The notes under the pieces were generated by a model. The model was not told the DNA's origin and ran no database searches. It saw only the letters and a list, made by a program, of their open reading frames with translations. A program made the translations under genes and the position numbers. Positions 60,640-64,000 of a stretch of 64,000 nucleotides of DNA are shown in pieces. Each line of letters starts with the position of its first letter. Position 1 is the stretch's first letter. Origin of the DNA: Winogradskya consettensis (GTDB lineage: Bacteria > Actinomycetota > Actinomycetes > Mycobacteriales > Micromonosporaceae); the NCBI RefSeq assembly GCF_018332715.1, contig NZ_BOQP01000043.1:1-64000 (forward strand). The letters are read 5' to 3'.

Positions 60640-63600
60640 TCAGCTGCGCCCGTAGGCCCGGATGACGGTCTGGGTGAGCGCGTTACCGGCAGTGTCCTCA
60701 GCGGTGACCCGCAGCGAGACCGGCGTCCGCCCCGGCAGAACAACCGCGGTGGTGCCGATGACAACAGCGCGACTCCAGCTGGCGCCGTCGTTGGTGGACA
60801 CCTCGACCTTGAGCGACTTCAACTTCGCGGAGAAGGCGAGGTTCACCCCGAGCGCCTGCGGCGTGTAGTTCACCCCGAGCAGCGGCAGGTCACCCTCGGA
60901 CTTCGATTTGAAGGTCCATTCGGATTCGGTACGCGTGCCGTACACCCAGTCCTCGTTGCTGCGAGCCGTGCCGACCTTCAGCTTGTACGTCGCCTGCCCG
61001 GCCGTGGTGGTGACGTCCCCGATGCCGCCGGCCAGGTCGGCGATCTGCTTGCCGTCACGCGACAACGTTCCTGTGGCGTTGTCGCCGTACTCGGCGAGCT
61101 CGTAGTGGCCGTCGCTGTCGACGAACTCCGGAACCTGCAGGTGCAGCACGTCGCCGGAGCGGTACGAGCCGACGTTCGCGGGCCGCACGACCGCGGCGCC
61201 CCACTTCTCCGACTTGGCGCCGGCCTTGTAGCTCGTGGTCGCGCCCTGGAAACCGCCGAGCAGCGGGCCCTCGGTGTTCCACGGGTATTCGTGCGCCACC
61301 GCGTGCCGCCAGACCGAGTCGCCGGCCGAGACCCACTCCTCGCGGGTGGACGGGGTGCTGACCGGGCGCGAGGTGTCGTTCCACGCGACGGTCTGCCAGG
61401 GGCGCCAGCCGAAGCGCTGCTCGCGTACCCAGTCGAAGCCGCCGTTGTCCGCATAGCTGGACGTGATCCGCATGCTGTTGGCCGCGGTGACCTTGTAGAC
61501 GACCTTCTCCGGGATCCGGTCCTTGGAAACCTGAAGAACGTCATAGAGGTACGGGCTGGAAGTGGTCAAAGTCAGGTCGAGTGTCGAGGGCGCCTTCTTC
61601 ACCAACCTCTGACCATCGTCGTACGCGACAGCCAGCGCGACGATCGGCAACCGCTCGACGATCGTCGGGTTGAAAACCGTCCACGCGCTATGGTCCGCAG
61701 GCCGCACCACCAGGGCGACTGCCGCGCCGGCCTTGGCCGCGGCGATGACCTGCTCGTTCTCGTCGGTCTCCCAGCTGCCCGGGATCAGGACGGCTTTTCC
61801 GCGTACGTCCTTGGTGCCCCACTTGACCAGCTGGTACTTCCTCGTGCCGTCGAACCACGGCGACTCGCCGACGAGGTTCGCGTCGATCGGCTCGCTGACC
61901 CCGGGCACCTTCGTCTGGACCCGCGGCGCGACCAGCTGCCAGCGCGACGAGAACTCGAAACTGCCCTCGACGACCTTCTTCGTCGGCACCACGTTGACCT
62001 TCTGGACCGTACTGAAATGCATGACGCCGTGGGCGATGCTGCGGCCCGTCCCAGTGGTGCGGTGGATGTAGTAGCTGAGCACCGTCTGCTGCTCGGCCGG
62101 CTTCGGCGTCTCGATCGTGATCGGCGTGCCCTTACGCGCGTCGACCAGCACCGTGATGTCCTTGTCGACCTTCAGCTCGGGGATCGTGACAAACGTGACC
62201 TGCTCGTCCAGCGGCGCGCCGTCCTCGATGAGCGCGTCCAGCAGGTACGTGCCTTCCTGCAGCTCGTACGTGTTGCCGGCCGGGGTGAGCCAGCCCAGCG
62301 TGTCGAACCGGCTGTCGTCGCCGCGCAGGTCCAGCACGGGAACGGTGGTCGGCTGACCGGACCGGTTCACCGCCTTGACGGTGACCTTGTGGCTCGGGCC
62401 GTCCAGCACCGCACCGACCGCGGTGGTGACGGTGATCCCGGTGGCGGTGGCGCTGATCCAGCCGCTGATCTTGCCGGGCTTCTGCGCGGCGAAGTCGATC
62501 GTGGCGGTCACCGTCGCCGTGGCTTTCGCGGGCACCGTCACCGTCGCGGCGCTCAGCTTCACGGCCGTGGGAGCGGTGAGCTTCAGGGTCACCGGAGTCG
62601 CGGCGGAGTTGGTGTACGTGATCGTCTTCGACTCGGTGGCCGGCGACGTCCCCTTGGTGTGCACGCCGTAGTCGGCGATCGGGGTGCCGGTCACCGCCTG
62701 GGTCGTCACGCGAGCGAGGTCGACGCGGCCGGCGCCCTGCGCGTACACATCGGGTCCGGTTGTTGTCTTGGCCGTGCTGACCAGGGCTTCCTTGATCTTC
62801 GCGCCGGACCAGTCCGGGTGCTGCTGAGCCACGATCGCGGCCGCCCCCGCCACGTGCGGCGTCGCCATCGACGTCCCGGAAGCCGCCGTGTAGAACTCGT
62901 CCACCGGCTCACCCATGGTCGTCCCGGCCGCCCGGGCCGCCACGATGTCCACCCCCGGAGCCGTGATCTCCGGCTTCAACCCCAGGTCACCGAGCCGCGG
63001 CCCACGGCTGGAAAAACTGGCGATCTGATCGGTACGGTCGACCGCGCCAACGGTCAGCGCATCGGTCGCCGCGCCCGGCGTCCCGACACTCGAATCGGCG
63101 CCCTCGTTACCGGCAGCAACCACGAACAGCGCGCCGCTGGCCGCACTGATCTCGTCGACGGCCAGACTCATCGGGTCGAGCCCGTCGGTAGCCCCGCCCC
63201 CGAGGCTCATGTTGACAACCTTCGCCCCCGAGTCGACGGCCCACTGCATCCCGGCGATGATCTCGGACTCGTACCCCGTCCCGTCATCACCGAGCACCTT
63301 GCCGATCAGCAGATCCGACCCGTACGCGACACCCTTGCGACTCCCCCCGGAAGCAGCCCCGGACCCTGCAATCGTCGACGCCACATGCGTCCCGTGCCCG
63401 AACCGGTCAACCACATCCGGGCTGCTGCTGAAGTTGGCAGTCCCGGCAATCTTCCCGGCCAGGTCAGGGTGGGTCGCGTCAATCCCGGTGTCCAAGATGG
63501 CCACCTTCACGCCCCGCCCGTCAAGCCCTTGCTGCCACGCCGTCGGCGCACCGATCTGCGCGGTGCTCTTGTCGAGCGCCGCCTTCACCTTGCCGTCCAG

Positions 63601-64000
63601 GAAAATCTGGGTGGCGCCGCTCAACCGCGCCTGCCCACCCTGGCTCTTCCAGAACTCGGCCAAACTGCTCTTCGCCGGCCTGACCGCGGTCGCCCCGATA
63701 CTGGTCATCGCCAGCGCGGCCCCCGCTGTCCGCAACCCCGCGGTGCCACCCTTGACGATCAGCGGCAAACTCGCCGAGTCAGCATCGCCATACCCCTCAG
63801 CAACCAGATGCTCAACATCGAACAGCTCCGCATCAACCCGGCCATCCGCAATCAACGGCACCGCGTCCGACGGAACAACCCGGATCCCGCCATCACCCTC
63901 GAACGTATGAAAGCTGACCCGCTCCCGCCCGGCCGCAGGCGTCACCGAGGCAGCAAACTTCCCGCCCTCGACGGGCGCCAGCCGCACAACATCCCCGGTG
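60640..64000 (-). CDS. Large secreted subtilase (S8), 5' end outside the window
   Basis: Partial: the frame is still open at the window edge and the visible N-terminus (TGDVVRLAPVEGG...) is the usual segment after a signal peptide, which must lie beyond 64000. About 1,120 residues are seen. The triad is Asp in ILDTGIDATH, His in RFGHGTHVAS and Ser in SGTSMATPHVAG, with AAGNEG between. A Fn3-like domain follows the catalytic part, then a long beta-rich region (PA-like around KYQLVKWGTKDVRGKAVLI) and a C-terminal Ig-like piece. Typical of giant actinomycete subtilases; substrates unknown. Confidence 0.9.
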   Translation of the reverse strand, partial: TGDVVRLAPVEGGKFAASVTPAAGRERVSFHTFEGDGGIRVVPSDAVPLIADGRVDAELFDVEHLVAEGYGDADSASLPLIVKGGTAGLRTAGAALAMTSIGATAVRPAKSSLAEFWKSQGGQARLSGATQIFLDGKVKAALDKSTAQIGAPTAWQQGLDGRGVKVAILDTGIDATHPDLAGKIAGTANFSSSPDVVDRFGHGTHVASTIAGSGAASGGSRKGVAYGSDLLIGKVLGDDGTGYESEIIAGMQWAVDSGAKVVNMSLGGGATDGLDPMSLAVDEISAASGALFVVAAGNEGADSSVGTPGAATDALTVGAVDRTDQIASFSSRGPRLGDLGLKPEITAPGVDIVAARAAGTTMGEPVDEFYTAASGTSMATPHVAGAAAIVAQQHPDWSGAKIKEALVSTAKTTTGPDVYAQGAGRVDLARVTTQAVTGTPIADYGVHTKGTSPATESKTITYTNSAATPVTLKLTAPTAVKLSAATVTVPAKATATVTATIDFAAQKPGKISGWISATATGITVTTAVGAVLDGPSHKVTVKAVNRSGQPTTVPVLDLRGDDSRFDTLGWLTPAGNTYELQEGTYLLDALIEDGAPLDEQVTFVTIPELKVDKDITVLVDARKGTPITIETPKPAEQQTVLSYYIHRTTGTGRSIAHGVMHFSTVQKVNVVPTKKVVEGSFEFSSRWQLVAPRVQTKVPGVSEPIDANLVGESPWFDGTRKYQLVKWGTKDVRGKAVLIPGSWETDENEQVIAAAKAGAAVALVVRPADHSAWTVFNPTIVERLPIVALAVAYDDGQRLVKKAPSTLDLTLTTSSPYLYDVLQVSKDRIPEKVVYKVTAANSMRITSSYADNGGFDWVREQRFGWRPWQTVAWNDTSRPVSTPSTREEWVSAGDSVWRHAVAHEYPWNTEGPLLGGFQGATTSYKAGAKSEKWGAAVVRPANVGSYRSGDVLHLQVPEFVDSDGHYELAEYGDNATGTLSRDGKQIADLAGGIGDVTTTAGQATYKLKVGTARSNEDWVYGTRTESEWTFKSKSEGDLPLLGVNYTPQALGVNLAFSAKLKSLKVEVSTNDGASWSRAVVIGTTAVVLPGRTPVSLRVTAEDTAGNALTQTVIRAYGRS

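Overview
The window is very GC-rich and densely coding, with many GTG starts, long secreted proteins, LPXTG-type wall anchors, a class F-type sortase, a serine/threonine kinase with an extracellular domain, an ECF sigma factor with a SnoaL-like tail, and many subtilases. This points to a filamentous actinomycete. Micromonosporaceae (for example Actinoplanes) is my best guess from gene content and style; no rRNA or tRNA is present to prove it. I see no phage, plasmid, CRISPR or insertion sequence.

Layout. 0-3.2 kb is a scarred region: a secreted protein with a near-identical internal duplication, about 650 bp of broken coding fragments, an isoaspartyl-type methyltransferase, and a frameshifted NHL-repeat/OmpA-like pseudogene. 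3.3-10.6 kb holds a large secreted Ig-like protein, an uncharacterised two-gene module (131 aa plus 669 aa), a secreted pectate lyase and a DoxX-like remnant. 10.6-20.6 kb has an M48 peptidase, an LPITG surface protein, a small kinase-like pair, a truncated nitrilase, a nucleoside hydrolase, a DUF5666-like secreted protein behind a perfect palindrome, a paralogue of the large Ig-like protein and a stand-alone AICAR transformylase. 20.8-28.7 kb is mostly metabolism and redox: a phosphodiester glycosidase, a NADAR-like fusion, thymidine kinase, and a cNMP-domain/thioredoxin-reductase-like protein with a 3' frameshift. 28.8-38 kb is an envelope and signalling block: an LPTTG protein, a Ser/Thr kinase, a CHRD-like membrane protein, a sortase, an ECF sigma factor and a lipoprotein. 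38-49 kb has an animal-type haem peroxidase, a TPR-GGDEF protein, an AraC/SDR divergent pair, a Tat-type carbonic anhydrase, a GH3 lipoprotein and a papain-like protease with IPT repeats. 49-64 kb has a secreted beta-helix protein, an EF-G-like GTPase behind a possible leader peptide, minisatellites, two subtilases and three regulators or reductases.

A theme runs through the non-coding and gene-end DNA: short tandem repeats whose period is a multiple of three (15, 18, 24, 30 and 36 bp). Four unrelated 15-bp arrays lie within 3 kb (41.6-44.6 kb), all at gene ends or leaders. An AT-rich 57-bp palindromic element, also with a 15-bp internal period, occurs twice (33967-34023 and 60574-60630, about 88% identical in inverted orientation). 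One copy is translated as the tail of a membrane protein. This element and the 131/669-aa module are the best candidates for something undescribed.

Genes that probably work together: the sortase with the CHRD-like protein and the LPITG/LPTTG proteins (surface display); the AraC regulator with the SDR; the XRE regulator with the PEBP protein; the TrmB/LuxR-type regulator with the subtilase. Start sites given here were chosen from ribosome binding sites and family length, and several are shorter than the longest open frame.
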